Part shown: in pieces, positions 5,460 through 15,282 of the stretch
How the letters are laid out: each line of letters starts with the position of its first letter
How positions within the stretch are numbered: the first letter of the stretch is position 1
Translations under genes and position numbers: made by a program
Source: Ochromonadaceae sp. CCMP2298
Taxonomy: Eukaryota; Sar; Synurophyceae; Ochromonadales; Ochromonadaceae
Assembly (NCBI GenBank): GCA_026770595.1
Contig: MU633613.1
Coordinates: 22,564 to 38,335 of the forward strand
Length of the DNA stretch: 15,772 nucleotides
Reading direction: 5' to 3'
The notes under the pieces: generated by a model
Told to the model about the DNA's origin: nothing
What the model saw: only the letters and a program-made list of their open reading frames with translations
Databases searched by the model: none

Positions 5460-8400
5460 TCAACGGGCGCTGAGGTTGCCCTCGTTCTGCTTCCCTAGGT
5501 TGGGCAGAGACCTCATACGTGCCCCCAGCTCGCCCATGCCGTCTATTATGAGTCCCTCCAGAGTGTCCGCACTGGGGCCCTGCGCCTGTCCCTGCGGCGC
5601 CTGTGCCTGCGGCTGCTGTTTTATTTTACTGGAGACCCTCTTATTTCGGATCGAGGGCCGCACACTAGCCACATCTCCGGGCCCTGGCGCCAGCGGGGCT
5701 CCCTGCACGGGCAAGCCTCCCTGGTGCTTCTGGTCCCCAAAGCCGTTCCCATAGACGTTGAGGCTAAAGTCGCTGTTCTCGTTGTTGATAGCGCTGCCTA
5801 CAGACCCGGCCCCATTGGCGGTCGGAGCAGGGGGGCCGTGTGCTTTGAGCCTGCCCAGCGCCGCATTCCTGCTCAGCGCTCCCGCTTTTGTGCGCACGCC
5901 CCCGCCTCCGTGGGCACTGTCGATGGCATCGTCCCCTGCGACTGCTCCCGCCGCACCAAAGATCTCTAGCTGCTCGCGAGAGTTGTTACGGTGGTGCCGG
6001 GGATTTGCGGGTGCCTGGGCCACAGCTGCTCCTGTGTGCTTGTTGTGGGACTCCTTACGCGCCTCCTCGGCGAAGTTCCAGTCCTCCTGCAGCTTCGCGT
6101 TCAAGTTGTAGTTGCCCCCCTGCCCCTGCCCCTGCCCCTGGCCATTGTGCGAGGGCCCCAGCAACGGGTTATGGTGCGGGCCAGTAATGACCCCCCCGTG
6201 GCCGTGCCCCGTCACCACGTGGTTGAACTTGCTCGCACCCTCCTTGTCTTGCCGCTCCTTGCCCGCCAGCGATGGATAGATGGGAGCGAAAGCAGGCGCG
6301 GCGGCACCCGCGCCCACGTCGTTACCTCGCGGATTGACACTGGGTTGGTTGCTAGCTTCGCCCCGCCGAGCCGATAGGTTGCTGTAGCGCCTACCCGAGA
6401 GTACGCCGTCATCAGCGTTGGCCAGCATCGGGATGGGGTCCAGTCGGTCTATGCGCGGAACATGCGACCTTGGCGACCGCTTAGCCCGCGCATCCTTGTT
6501 GCTCACGCTGTCTTCGTCCGAGTCCTCGATCTGGAACCCACCCGAGTGCACCTTGAAGTTGTGCTGCGCAGCGGGGCGGACGGGAGCGTTGCCCCCAGCT
6601 GCACCTAGCTCCTCCGCAGCCGCAGACGATCGAAACTGCCTCCCCCCTCTGGGTCCCTGCACCCCACCCCCCTGCGGCTTGCCACCCGCGCCGACCACGG
6701 CACTCCCACTGCCCCCCTGTGCCTGCTGCAGAGACGATATCATGGAGTGATGTGTGTTGCGCACGAAGCTATGGCGCCCCGCACCCACCAGCAGACTGGA
6801 GTCGTTGTCAGACAGCTCTGAGTGGATCTCCGACCAGTCGCCCTGCTCGATCAGGTCCCTGTCGCGCGCCGTCAGCAGCGTCTCTCTCTCGGACAGAGGG
6901 ATGGAGTACTCGTACTGCATATCCTCCTCGTCCGAGTCCACCACTGGCAGGTTCGAGGCGCGATCGTGCGCGTTGCTGCTAGGACCCGCGTTGATTTTTA
7001 ACTTGGGCACTGTCCTTCTCGGACCCGCATTGCCGCCCGCACCACTGCCCGCTGCTGCCCCATTGCTCACAGCGGGGTTCACTTTCCGCCTCCCAGCGCC
7101 CTGGGCATTGGTGGCTATGCCTGCGTTCGAACCATTGTTGCCGGGATCGGCACCGCCACCTCCACCTCCGCCACCACGGCCGCCGCCCTCGGGCCCTGCA
7201 AAACTAAACCTGGGGTCGGCGCTAGAGGGCTGCGCCATGTCCGACATGTTGCGAGGCGGCGAGGGGGGCGGCATAAGTGCATCGCTATCGTCCATGAGCG
7301 TCTGCTCCATGAGCGCGAGTTGGTGGTAGCCCACCTTGTCGTCCAGACTGTGCGCCACGAGCACGTTCTGCTGTCGGTGGATGAGCTTGTCCCGCACCGC
7401 TAACTGCAATTTCAGCTTCTGGATCTCCAGATCCTTGCCCTTCAGAATACTCTCGTGCACGATGCGGTGCTGCTCCAATTCCATGTTTTCGAGCTCCAGC
7501 CGCCCCACCTGATACTGCAGCTCCATCAGCTCGCGTCGGTCCTCGCCCGTGATCTTGTCACCCAGCTCGTCCCTAAAGTGCTCCGCTTCCTTCTCGTTGT
7601 GCCGCAGCCGCTTGGCGATGTTTTTCTTCATGCCGTTGTTCTTCATGATGGCCTTGCGCAGCTGCTCGCACTCCTGCCAGGCCTCCACGATGTCCGTTGA
7701 CCCGTTGGCGATAATGTCTGCGGCGAAGTCGGCCTTGGTGAGGTTCTCAGCATTTGGCCCCTTGTGCGCGGTCCCATGGGTCTCTGACCACTGCACAACG
7801 ATCAGCTGTCGCTTGCTGACCTCTATCGAGTTTTGCACGTTCTGGTCCTCAAGCTCGATTAGCGAGCGCCGCAATTGCATTCGCTCCTGGAAGTTCTCAA
7901 CGATCCTCTGACGCATGTTGTTCACCAGCTCGCGCCCCTCGCCCCCCGCGCCCCCCGTCGCCGAGCGCATACTCTCGCGCAGCGCCTGGAAGGGCGTGGA
8001 GGGCGCGCCCCCGCGGCCGTGCAGCAGAGGGGACCGCTGGCCCGGCTGCAGGCCCAGCGGGGCGTCCATGTCGAGACGTGGCCCCTGCGCGAGAATGCGC
8101 GGGTCCAGCTGCGGCATGCGGCCGTGACTGCTACCAGGCATGCTGGGTCCAGGTGCCCCGGTGGAACTGATCTGCCCCTTTAGCTGCTGGATCTCTCCAC
8201 GCAGGTTGTTGATCAGCTGCACGTACTCGGATATGTGGTAGTTCACGTTCAGCACGTTGCGCTGCACGTGCGTCTTTATGTTCTTCGCGCGGTTGGCGTA
8301 CTTTAGCGTGTTCAGCGTCTCCTCGAAGGAAGACTCAGCAGAGCTTATGTTGGCTATCATCACAGTGCGACAGTTGCCACCCAGGGAGTCCTTCAGCAGG

Positions 8401-9484
8401 CGGGTGAGCTTCGAGTCGCGGTAGGGTACGAAGTTTCCCTTGTTTCCCTTCTCTCCCAGGGCGTTGATGCAGTTGCCCAGCGCCAGCAGAGAGCGGTTGA
8501 TATTCGCGCCCTCAACCAGCCGCGCCCCCACGTTCTTCGTGTTTGCTGCGCGCTCGCTGCCTGCGAGGTCCACCAGGCTGAGCTTGCCAACCTTAATATT
8601 TGCTACGGCACCAGGTGCACGGTCCGAGCTCTCCACTACCACCTGCAGCACCGCGTGTGAGCGCGAGGAAACCTCGTTGGCAGCCGTAGCAGCCTGAGAG
8701 CGCTTCGCGTTTCCCTGGTGCAGCAGGCCCATGATCTCCTGGCTGGAGGTGGTCTCTATCTCCGTGATGGAGGAGACCACTGGGCCCTTGATGGGGTCCT
8801 CCCTCAGGTCCAGGTACTCCTCGACGTCGCTCAGCAGGTCGCGGATGTTCTCATTATACACCTCCAGAAAAGACACACTGATTTTGAATTGCTGCCCCTG
8901 TGCGCGGGCCTGGTTGCCGCTGGCGCGGAAGAGGTCTTCCATCACGCGCACCATGATGCCCGGCTCGCTCTCGGAGCCAATCATCGTGTAAGTCTGCTCC
9001 ATAGCCGCCCCGGAAGGAAATGCAGAAGCGCATGAATGAGACGACGAGAAAGAGAAGAAAGAGTTAGAAAAGAGTCAGATATGAGCGCCCGCGATCATGG
9101 CGCAGTGCCGCAGCTGCTCACCTTTCCGCTGCCGGTCTGCCCGTATGCGAACACCGTTGCATTGAAGCCGTCCAGCACACCGTGGATAAGAAATTTGGCC
9201 GTGTGCAGATATGTATTTTCCTGGGTGGACTTCTGCTCGAACACGTAGTCGAAAGCGTACTGCTTCTCTCTGCTGCGGTTTGCGCGGAGGATGTCCGCCT
9301 TGTCTCCCGCGGCCGGGTCCATGATGACCACCACATTCGTGTCCAGCGTCCGCACACAGCCCTTCTTGACCTGGTCGTGCTTCATCAGCGGCCGAACCCT
9401 CACTGCTACTAGCACGTTAGATTTCCCGGCCCACATGGCCTTCATGTGCTCATCCATCTCAATTTCACTTTGATTCGCCATCAT
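5460..9484 (-). CDS. kinesin-8 motor protein, KIF19-like
   Basis: Two exons (9484-9122 and 8993-5460) are split by a 128-bp intron with GTGAGC donor, TTCTAAC branch-like site and GAGCAG acceptor. The product has 1298 residues. The motor domain covers about 22-365: VRVRP at 28-32, P-loop GQTGSGKT at 115-122, switch I SSRSH at 230-234 and switch II DLAGSE at 263-268. DILRANRSREK, YLDLREDP and the neck LNVNYHISEYVQ...LRGEIQQLK point to KIF19-type kinesin-8. Coiled coils lie at about 478-523 and 558-668. From about 700 the tail is Gly/Ser/Pro/His-rich and probably disordered, with a polyglycine run near 725-735 and a GQGQGQ stretch encoded by a tandem hexamer. Kinesin-8 motors walk to plus ends and depolymerise microtubules; KIF19 limits cilium length. 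The frame stays open upstream of 9484 as far as an ATG at 9724, but that extension is unlike the family, so I start at the MM pair at 9484. The intron falls between the P-loop Lys and Thr codons. Confidence 0.93.
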
Positions 9485-10166
9485 CGGTTTGACCCTCGGT
9501 CCAGATGCAGAATGAATTAATAGGATTGCGTCAAGCTCTGCTCGACTGAAACGCGCGCGAGCCAATGCACGGAATCGGATCTGAGTCCTGCTGAATTTAC
9601 CAATCCTGAATGTGCAGGCTCGATGTTCCAAGAGTGTGCTTGGGGTGATGAATGTGCCGTACAGCTCGTCCTTCTTATTTAGCACAACGGTTACACATTC
9701 CCAGCTTTGTATTTTTGTCCCCAAAAACCGACTTGGTCTCTATGAGCGCTTTTTAAAATTATCATTTCTAGCTGAATCACTTTTTTTACATTAGAAGGAT
9801 CTCCTACCGTTTATAAGATGGTTTCACTAATGTAAAATAAACCGCACATTTTCCGATCTAGTTTGATAGTAGTATCAAGAAAATAATTTAGTGTGCCTTG
9901 TGGGGCAGGCAAATTGCGTGGAGATTCTAAAACCTATCCCAGGTATCGAACCGAACCTTTAAGATGTGCAATGTACCAAAAAAAAACTTAGAAAGGGAAG
10001 TAATATCGTTCAATACCTATCGAATCAAAAAGGTATTTGTGCCCGAGCGCGTTTGGCGCACCAAACAAGATTTAGACAAAATTCGATAAGTATTAGATTT
10101 ATGTACTATGGCTATGTTTAGTGAGGAACCCCACTTCTGAATCGTGTATCACGAATCGAGTAACGA
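9485..10166. other. intergenic region between kinesin and FIG4-like gene
   Basis: This stretch should hold the kinesin promoter and leader and the 3' end of the FIG4-like gene. No gene is supported. An 11-bp perfect inverted repeat (TTTTACATTAG at 9784-9794, CTAATGTAAAA at 9827-9837) and a fold-back at 10012-10094 are present. No canonical AATAAA for the FIG4-like gene was found; CATAAA at about 10100 on the minus strand is a weak candidate. Confidence 0.6.
10012..10094. repeat. small fold-back with internal hairpin
   Basis: AATACCTATCGAAT (10012-10025) pairs with ATTCGATAAGTATT (10081-10094) at 13 of 14 positions. At the centre is the perfect stem GTTTGG-CGCA-CCAAAC (10051-10066). It lies 70-150 bp past the FIG4-like stop codon, so it may be in that transcript's 3' region or be a tiny mobile element. 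Confidence 0.55.
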
Positions 10167-13100
10167 CTAGTGTGTACTGAGCATCTTGGCGAAGCTGCCC
10201 ACGGTCACCTCGTTCACCTGCATGAACGGGTTGGTACTTCGCACGTAGACGTCCGGGTCCACCTGCAAGAATCCCACGCTCTCCCCGAAGCAGGGGTCCA
10301 TCTCGAAGGCCCCGCCCACGTACGGGAAGGGCATGCTGTACAAGCTCAGGTCCGCGCCAAGATCGGTCGAGACGCCAAGCGTGTTCTGGTTCACGTGGTG
10401 TGTAGGCTGTGTGTACTGCTGCAGGTCTTTCGTGAGGCATGCGATATGCCCGCCCAGCCCCAGCTGCTCGCTGATCGAGGGCTCGTGGGACTGCTTCAAG
10501 TCGTGACCCAAACTGGTGCCCTGGGGGCTGTTCTGGGCGCTCTTTTCTCTCTCCGCAGGCTTCTGCAGCTGCAGCTTCTTCTGCTCCTTCAGGGAGGTCT
10601 GCACGGGTGCCAGCACCGCCTGCAGACTGCCCAGCTCCACGTACCGCCCGTAAACAGCAGCGGAACCCGCACTCACCGGGCGAGCTCCCCCCGCCACCTC
10701 CTCCGCCTCTTGCGCCTCCTTGGCTACCGTGTCCGACATTGTGTAAGCGATGCCGTCGAGGTCCAGGGCCAGGCAGGCTGGGTGGAACTGCGTGCCGTAC
10801 TCGATTATCGTCTTCTCGGAGGTACTGGGGCTCGCACGCATGCTCAGGTGCTCCACGCTAATATCGCGCGCGTAGACCGTCTGCTGCTTGATGTAACGGC
10901 CCACTGCATCGCGCAGCCCCCGGTCTAGGCCTGACACACCCTTGGCGCGCGCGGTGCAGCGGGAGATGTGGGCACGCAGCTCGGGCGCCTTCTCAAGCGC
11001 CCTTGAGACAATTGCTCGCTCGTCCTTGGGCAGGGCGCCCAGCCCGGGGACGCGGGAGAGCTTTGCTGCACCTGTGCCAGCACCTACGCCTGTACCTGCG
11101 CCTGTATCTGCGCCCGCACCTGCACCCGATGCACTTGCAGCTGCTCCTGCCAGGGAGGCGAAGTCGGGAACAGTCAATCCCACTGCGGGCTCAGGCTCCG
11201 GCACCGGCCGAGGCAGCGTTGCCTGCAGCTCGGGCTCTAGCTGCGCCATGCAGGTCATGAGGAAGCACTGCGCGACCATGGCCGAGTCGTACTGCAGCAG
11301 GCCCTGGTACTCGCCCTGGTTGATCTCGCTAGACACGTACCCCTCGATGGCCAGGTGCTCCATTCCCGTCACGTTGTCCACGGAGATGTTGTGGTCGCGC
11401 AGTAGCAGGAAGTACTCCTCCTCGGCCGCCCGCTGGGACCCCGGCTTCTCCATAAGCACGAGGCTGTTCTGCGCGCACAAGGCATAGCGTGTGTAGAGCT
11501 GCGATGTCTGCCGGCTAACCAGGTGCTCGTGGTGGCTGATCATGTGCTGCTGCCAAGACCACTCCTGCTTCGTGGGCCCGCGCGCAGCAGTCGCTTTGAA
11601 CACGCTCACGGGCTGCGGCGCCGCTTCGTCCTTCCTTAAAAATCCGCCAACCATGCGGCGCACAAAGCGGCTTATTTGGAAACCTCCCGCGCCACCCTCC
11701 TCCTCGCCGACGGCTTCAGGACCCCCACTCCCGGGCGATGCCGGCAGTCGACCAGGACTCAATGCGCCCGAGCTGGCGGTTCCCAGGTCCCCCTGCAAAG
11801 AGGGAGGTAGCACGCCCATCTGCAGGTCCGCCAGCAGCGCGGGAGCAGCAACCACCTCCGCCGGATGCTCGTGGAACTGCCTCTGCAGCATAAAGGACGA
11901 GCCCTGGCTCTGCCCCGCAGCCCGCAGCGCCACAGCCAGCGCCGCAGGACTCATCACCCTGTCAGCCGCGGCGGATACGGAGGCGCTGGTTTCCTTCTCG
12001 AAGCGCCCCGGCAGCGAGTGGTACATTATCGAGCTCGGGTGACCAGGGCCGTCTGCGCCCGCATCCACCCATGTGCCGTCTGCACTCAGATGGGCGGCTG
12101 TGGATTCGGCGATCACGTCTCCAGACCCTCCGGTGCGCGCACCAGGAGAGCCCACTCTGCCACGCGCTACTGGCCTGTTCTGCATTACCCTGGGCGGAAT
12201 CTCGGTGATGTCGTTGACCGCATCGACGGGTGCGCCGAAGTCAAGGGCAAGAATGGCATCGAACTCGGAAAGAGAGGAGGGCTCGTACACGCGCTGGAAG
12301 AAGCCCGCCACGTGCTTGGGCTCCGCGCCCTTCGCGGGGTAGTCCCTGTCCACGCGACCCTCCCGCTTCCTCCGCTCGGCGGACTGCGTCGCCTCCTTGA
12401 CCAGCTTGCGCGAGGCTCCGAACAGGTTGCTCTCGTACTCCTCCAGCGCCTCGCGCCACCACGCGCCAGCCGCCACGGCGATCTTTTTGCTAGACACGCG
12501 GCGCAGGAACTTGCGCTTCTCTAGGCGCGCGATGGAGCGTGCTGCCAGCTTGAGGTGCAGCTTGCTGGCGAACTCGGGTAGCATGTGGTGCAGGATGGGT
12601 GACGGCGTCTCGCGTGACGGCGTCTCATCGGCGTCCTTATCTGGGGAAAAATCACCACTATCCCCAGGCACCCGTGGCGGAACAGGCTTTAGAGTCATGT
12701 GGCGCATGAAGTACTGCTTGAGCATGATGGGCAGCTCCACGTCGGGCATCTTGAAGGCCTTGAGGTACTCGATCACATCCTCCAGCTGCTCAGTCTCCAC
12801 CGTAAGCTCCTCGCTCTGCAGCACCTTGCGCAGCTTCTTGCGAGAGTGAACGGGGATCAGACACACCCTCTCCTTGGTCTCGTCCGTGAGTGCCTTTTTC
12901 ACAGAGCTCTCGATCAGCTGTCGCACAGTGGGCACAGAGGTGGCGTGGCTGTCCAGTAGGATGTCTGCGTAGAGGACGCGGTTGACCCGCGGGGAGGGCG
13001 GGCGCAGGGATTGGTTGTGCAGGTTGAAGTCGGAGTCTAGGTCCCACAGGTGTGTGGAGGACTCTGTGGGCTTAAAGCAGCCCAGGAAGACATTCATCGC

Positions 13101-15242
13101 GTCCTGCTTTATCATGTCCGTGAAGGCGTTGGAGTAGTACCGCTTGATGGAGGTCAGCAGCTCGCTCTGCTTGGAAGAGCTGGTCGCCTGCCCGCCCGGC
13201 ACCTTGCGGTGGGCCTCCGACCCTCCGTACTGCAACGCAATCTTGTCGCCCATCTCCCCGTACATCTCCATCAGACTGATCAGCATCTGCGAAGTGGGCT
13301 CGGGCGCCTGCTGCGCAGAGCAGACGCCCAGCGCGCGAAGAGATATGGTCAAGAACTTCATAGCGACCGCAAACTGCGCACCGTTCGTGCGGTCGAGGCA
13401 GTCGATGCAGTTCGTGCGGAGCACCCCCCGCTGCTGCAGAAACCCCGTGGGCACAAGCGCTTTCCGCTTCTCCTCGGAAAGCAAGCTTACGCGATCGAGG
13501 TAAATTTGCGTGTTGCAGAAGAAAGACGTTTCGGAGAGCGTCATGGTGGCGATGTCCTCGAGCTCTCGCAGCACATCTATGCGCGCCTCCTCCAGCACCC
13601 GCTGCCAGTCGCCAGTCCTGCCCTCCGCAGTCGACGGCCCCATCTGCTGCTGCTGCTGCTGAGCTAGCAGCTGGTAAGCGCTAGGCTTTTCTTCATCATC
13701 CTTGTCCACGTTGTTTGCCGCCGCGCGACTTCCAGCACCCACACCCGCAGCACCCGCACTCGCACCACTCACCGCCCCCCTCCTCGCCGCATTGCCCACC
13801 TCCGCAGGGGATGTCGCCCGTGCCGGTGCGTCCTCCTTTGCTTGCGCCTTGTTCACCAACGAGCTCTCCACCAGCAAGGCCCACTCGTCACCAACCGCCT
13901 TGCCTGCACTCTGGGAGGGGTTCTGCGCCCCCTTGCCCCCACGCGCCTTACCCTTCGCGATGCTCGTGATGCGCGAGTAGTCGAGGGCTATGTACCGCAC
14001 CTGGTGCTCAGGCACGATGCTCTCGTTCACCACAGCCACCGCCTGCCTAAACTCCCTGCCCACGATGGACTCCCGAGCCCTTCGCTCGTGCTGCTTCACC
14101 AGGTCGAGTGCGATGATGGGCGCACTGTAGCGCCTAAACAGGTCCGCGATGTGCTCCTCCGTCTCGCGGTAGTCCGGGTCCACGCGGTTGATGAGAATGG
14201 GCGGCTTGGGCATCGTAACAGACGTCTCCTGGTACCAGTAGGTGGGGATGGAGCCCCTCATCTGCAAGTAGGAGCAGAAGTTTGTACGCCCGCGGTCATC
14301 CATCTGGATTATCTGCTCGATCTCCACGTCGTTTGCAGTCTTCCCGTGCACGTTCACTCCGCGCTTTAAGTAGCGCGTCCCTGCATAGTGCCTGGAGCGC
14401 CGCGCAATGAGCACCAGATCCACAGACTTCCCAAAAAGTGAAAACCGCTTCTGCTGGTAGGATCCGTGTACCAGCGGCAGCACCCAGTGGCTGGAGCCGA
14501 TGGGCCCTGTGATGGCGGACAGAGCCTCCACCTGGAAATTGTTCCACTCAAACATATCCTGGGGCTCCAGCGGCGGAACTAAGTTGGACGTCTCGCCTGT
14601 GGAGGCCGTCTGCAGCAGCCCCGCGCGCACCGCAGCGCTGTGTACGTGGTTGTGCTGCAGGGAGTGGGTGAGGTCGTAGGTGTAGGAGAAGAAGAAGTCC
14701 TTGGTCAGGTCCACGAACTGGAACAGCCCCATGTAGCGGCTCTCCGCGACCTCCGCGCTGCTCTGGCTCAGTTTCTTGTTCAGCTTCTTCCAGATGGAGC
14801 GGAAGGTGCTGGAGTCCGGTTCATCAGGGGCCCTTATGGGGAACATCTCTGTGGCCCGGATGGAGTAGATGTAGTTGCCTGCGATGCAGCCCACCTCCTT
14901 GCGCTGCGTGATGAGCGTGAAATAGAAGCAGTCCAAGAACTTCACAAAGCCCACTAGCCCAAATGCGGTGCACATCTTCACCAGCCCTCCGGTGGATTTG
15001 TTGCCCTCGTCGATCATCTGCAGCACCTCTGCGATCTCCGAGCTGTTGTACACGAGGTGGTCTTCACGCACGATCTCCTCCAGCTCCTTGGGCTTCGCAA
15101 TCTGTCGGTTTATTTTGAGCACACGAAACTGCGTCTCTTGTTGATTGAAGCCCACAAGGTAGTAGAAAGGAGACGTTGCGTAGAGCCGGAACTGAGAGCG
15201 GATCAGGTGGGGGCGGGGAGCGGGGTCGGGTCGTTGGGTCAT
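10167..15242 (-). CDS. FIG4: FIG4-like SAC-domain phosphoinositide phosphatase, enlarged
   Basis: This is a single intronless frame of 1691 codons, against about 900 residues for usual FIG4. The N terminus (FYYLVGFNQQETQFRVLKIN at 26-45, GLVGFVKFLDCFYFTLIT, FQFVDLTKDFFFSYTYDLTH at 175-194) and the core (LIARRSRHYAGTRYLKRGVN, MPKPPI, LVKQHERRARE) follow FIG4. The catalytic CX5R motif lies in RTNCIDCLDRTN, with Cys612 and Arg618. SIKRYYSNAFTDMIKQDAMN and LGCFKPTESSTHLWDL follow. FIG4 removes the 5-phosphate of PI(3,5)P2 and acts with VAC14 and the PIKfyve/Fab1 kinase on endolysosomal membranes. Extra sequence lies inside the SAC domain at about 430-552 (Ala/Gly-rich, polyglutamine near 528-533), again after the domain at about 765-940, and through a long C-terminal region. 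That region includes a Gly/Ala tract near 1365-1394 encoded by hexamer repeats. VYEPSSLSEFD resembles the FIG4 segment after the SAC domain. No membrane segment is evident. Confidence 0.92.
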   Translation of the reverse strand: MTQRPDPAPRPHLIRSQFRLYATSPFYYLVGFNQQETQFRVLKINRQIAKPKELEEIVREDHLVYNSSEIAEVLQMIDEGNKSTGGLVKMCTAFGLVGFVKFLDCFYFTLITQRKEVGCIAGNYIYSIRATEMFPIRAPDEPDSSTFRSIWKKLNKKLSQSSAEVAESRYMGLFQFVDLTKDFFFSYTYDLTHSLQHNHVHSAAVRAGLLQTASTGETSNLVPPLEPQDMFEWNNFQVEALSAITGPIGSSHWVLPLVHGSYQQKRFSLFGKSVDLVLIARRSRHYAGTRYLKRGVNVHGKTANDVEIEQIIQMDDRGRTNFCSYLQMRGSIPTYWYQETSVTMPKPPILINRVDPDYRETEEHIADLFRRYSAPIIALDLVKQHERRARESIVGREFRQAVAVVNESIVPEHQVRYIALDYSRITSIAKGKARGGKGAQNPSQSAGKAVGDEWALLVESSLVNKAQAKEDAPARATSPAEVGNAARRGAVSGASAGAAGVGAGSRAAANNVDKDDEEKPSAYQLLAQQQQQQMGPSTAEGRTGDWQRVLEEARIDVLRELEDIATMTLSETSFFCNTQIYLDRVSLLSEEKRKALVPTGFLQQRGVLRTNCIDCLDRTNGAQFAVAMKFLTISLRALGVCSAQQAPEPTSQMLISLMEMYGEMGDKIALQYGGSEAHRKVPGGQATSSSKQSELLTSIKRYYSNAFTDMIKQDAMNVFLGCFKPTESSTHLWDLDSDFNLHNQSLRPPSPRVNRVLYADILLDSHATSVPTVRQLIESSVKKALTDETKERVCLIPVHSRKKLRKVLQSEELTVETEQLEDVIEYLKAFKMPDVELPIMLKQYFMRHMTLKPVPPRVPGDSGDFSPDKDADETPSRETPSPILHHMLPEFASKLHLKLAARSIARLEKRKFLRRVSSKKIAVAAGAWWREALEEYESNLFGASRKLVKEATQSAERRKREGRVDRDYPAKGAEPKHVAGFFQRVYEPSSLSEFDAILALDFGAPVDAVNDITEIPPRVMQNRPVARGRVGSPGARTGGSGDVIAESTAAHLSADGTWVDAGADGPGHPSSIMYHSLPGRFEKETSASVSAAADRVMSPAALAVALRAAGQSQGSSFMLQRQFHEHPAEVVAAPALLADLQMGVLPPSLQGDLGTASSGALSPGRLPASPGSGGPEAVGEEEGGAGGFQISRFVRRMVGGFLRKDEAAPQPVSVFKATAARGPTKQEWSWQQHMISHHEHLVSRQTSQLYTRYALCAQNSLVLMEKPGSQRAAEEEYFLLLRDHNISVDNVTGMEHLAIEGYVSSEINQGEYQGLLQYDSAMVAQCFLMTCMAQLEPELQATLPRPVPEPEPAVGLTVPDFASLAGAAASASGAGAGADTGAGTGVGAGTGAAKLSRVPGLGALPKDERAIVSRALEKAPELRAHISRCTARAKGVSGLDRGLRDAVGRYIKQQTVYARDISVEHLSMRASPSTSEKTIIEYGTQFHPACLALDLDGIAYTMSDTVAKEAQEAEEVAGGARPVSAGSAAVYGRYVELGSLQAVLAPVQTSLKEQKKLQLQKPAEREKSAQNSPQGTSLGHDLKQSHEPSISEQLGLGGHIACLTKDLQQYTQPTHHVNQNTLGVSTDLGADLSLYSMPFPYVGGAFEMDPCFGESVGFLQVDPDVYVRSTNPFMQVNEVTVGSFAKMLSTH

Positions 15243-15258
15243 CGGCGAAGAAGACTGA

Positions 15259-15282
15259 TTAGTTGCCGTGTGGGATAGTCAT
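15259..15282 (-). promoter_or_regulatory. short upstream ORF in the FIG4-like leader
   Basis: On the minus strand an ATG at 15282 opens a seven-codon frame (MTIPHGN) ending in TAA at 15261-15259, 16 nt before the FIG4-like ATG. If transcription starts upstream of it, it could lower translation of the main frame. A cryptic acceptor (AATCAG) just before the main ATG means the leader might instead be spliced. Confidence 0.35.

Noticed and set aside
5460-9002. Many long plus-strand frames opposite the kinesin gene
   Set aside because: They are GC-rich shadow frames of the minus-strand coding sequence, with no domain of their own.
9485-9724. 80-residue N-terminal extension of the kinesin in the same frame
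   Set aside because: The sequence is unlike the family's N terminus, and the MM start at 9484 sits about 20 residues before the motor domain, as usual for KIF19-type proteins.
9930-9975. tRNA B-box-like GGTTCGATACC on the minus strand
   Set aside because: No A box, acceptor stem or anticodon arm at the right distance, and the T-stem pairs poorly.
10167-15242. Long plus-strand frames opposite the FIG4-like gene, up to 252 codons
   Set aside because: They are antisense shadows caused by high GC at third positions; the minus-strand frame has clear SAC-domain homology.
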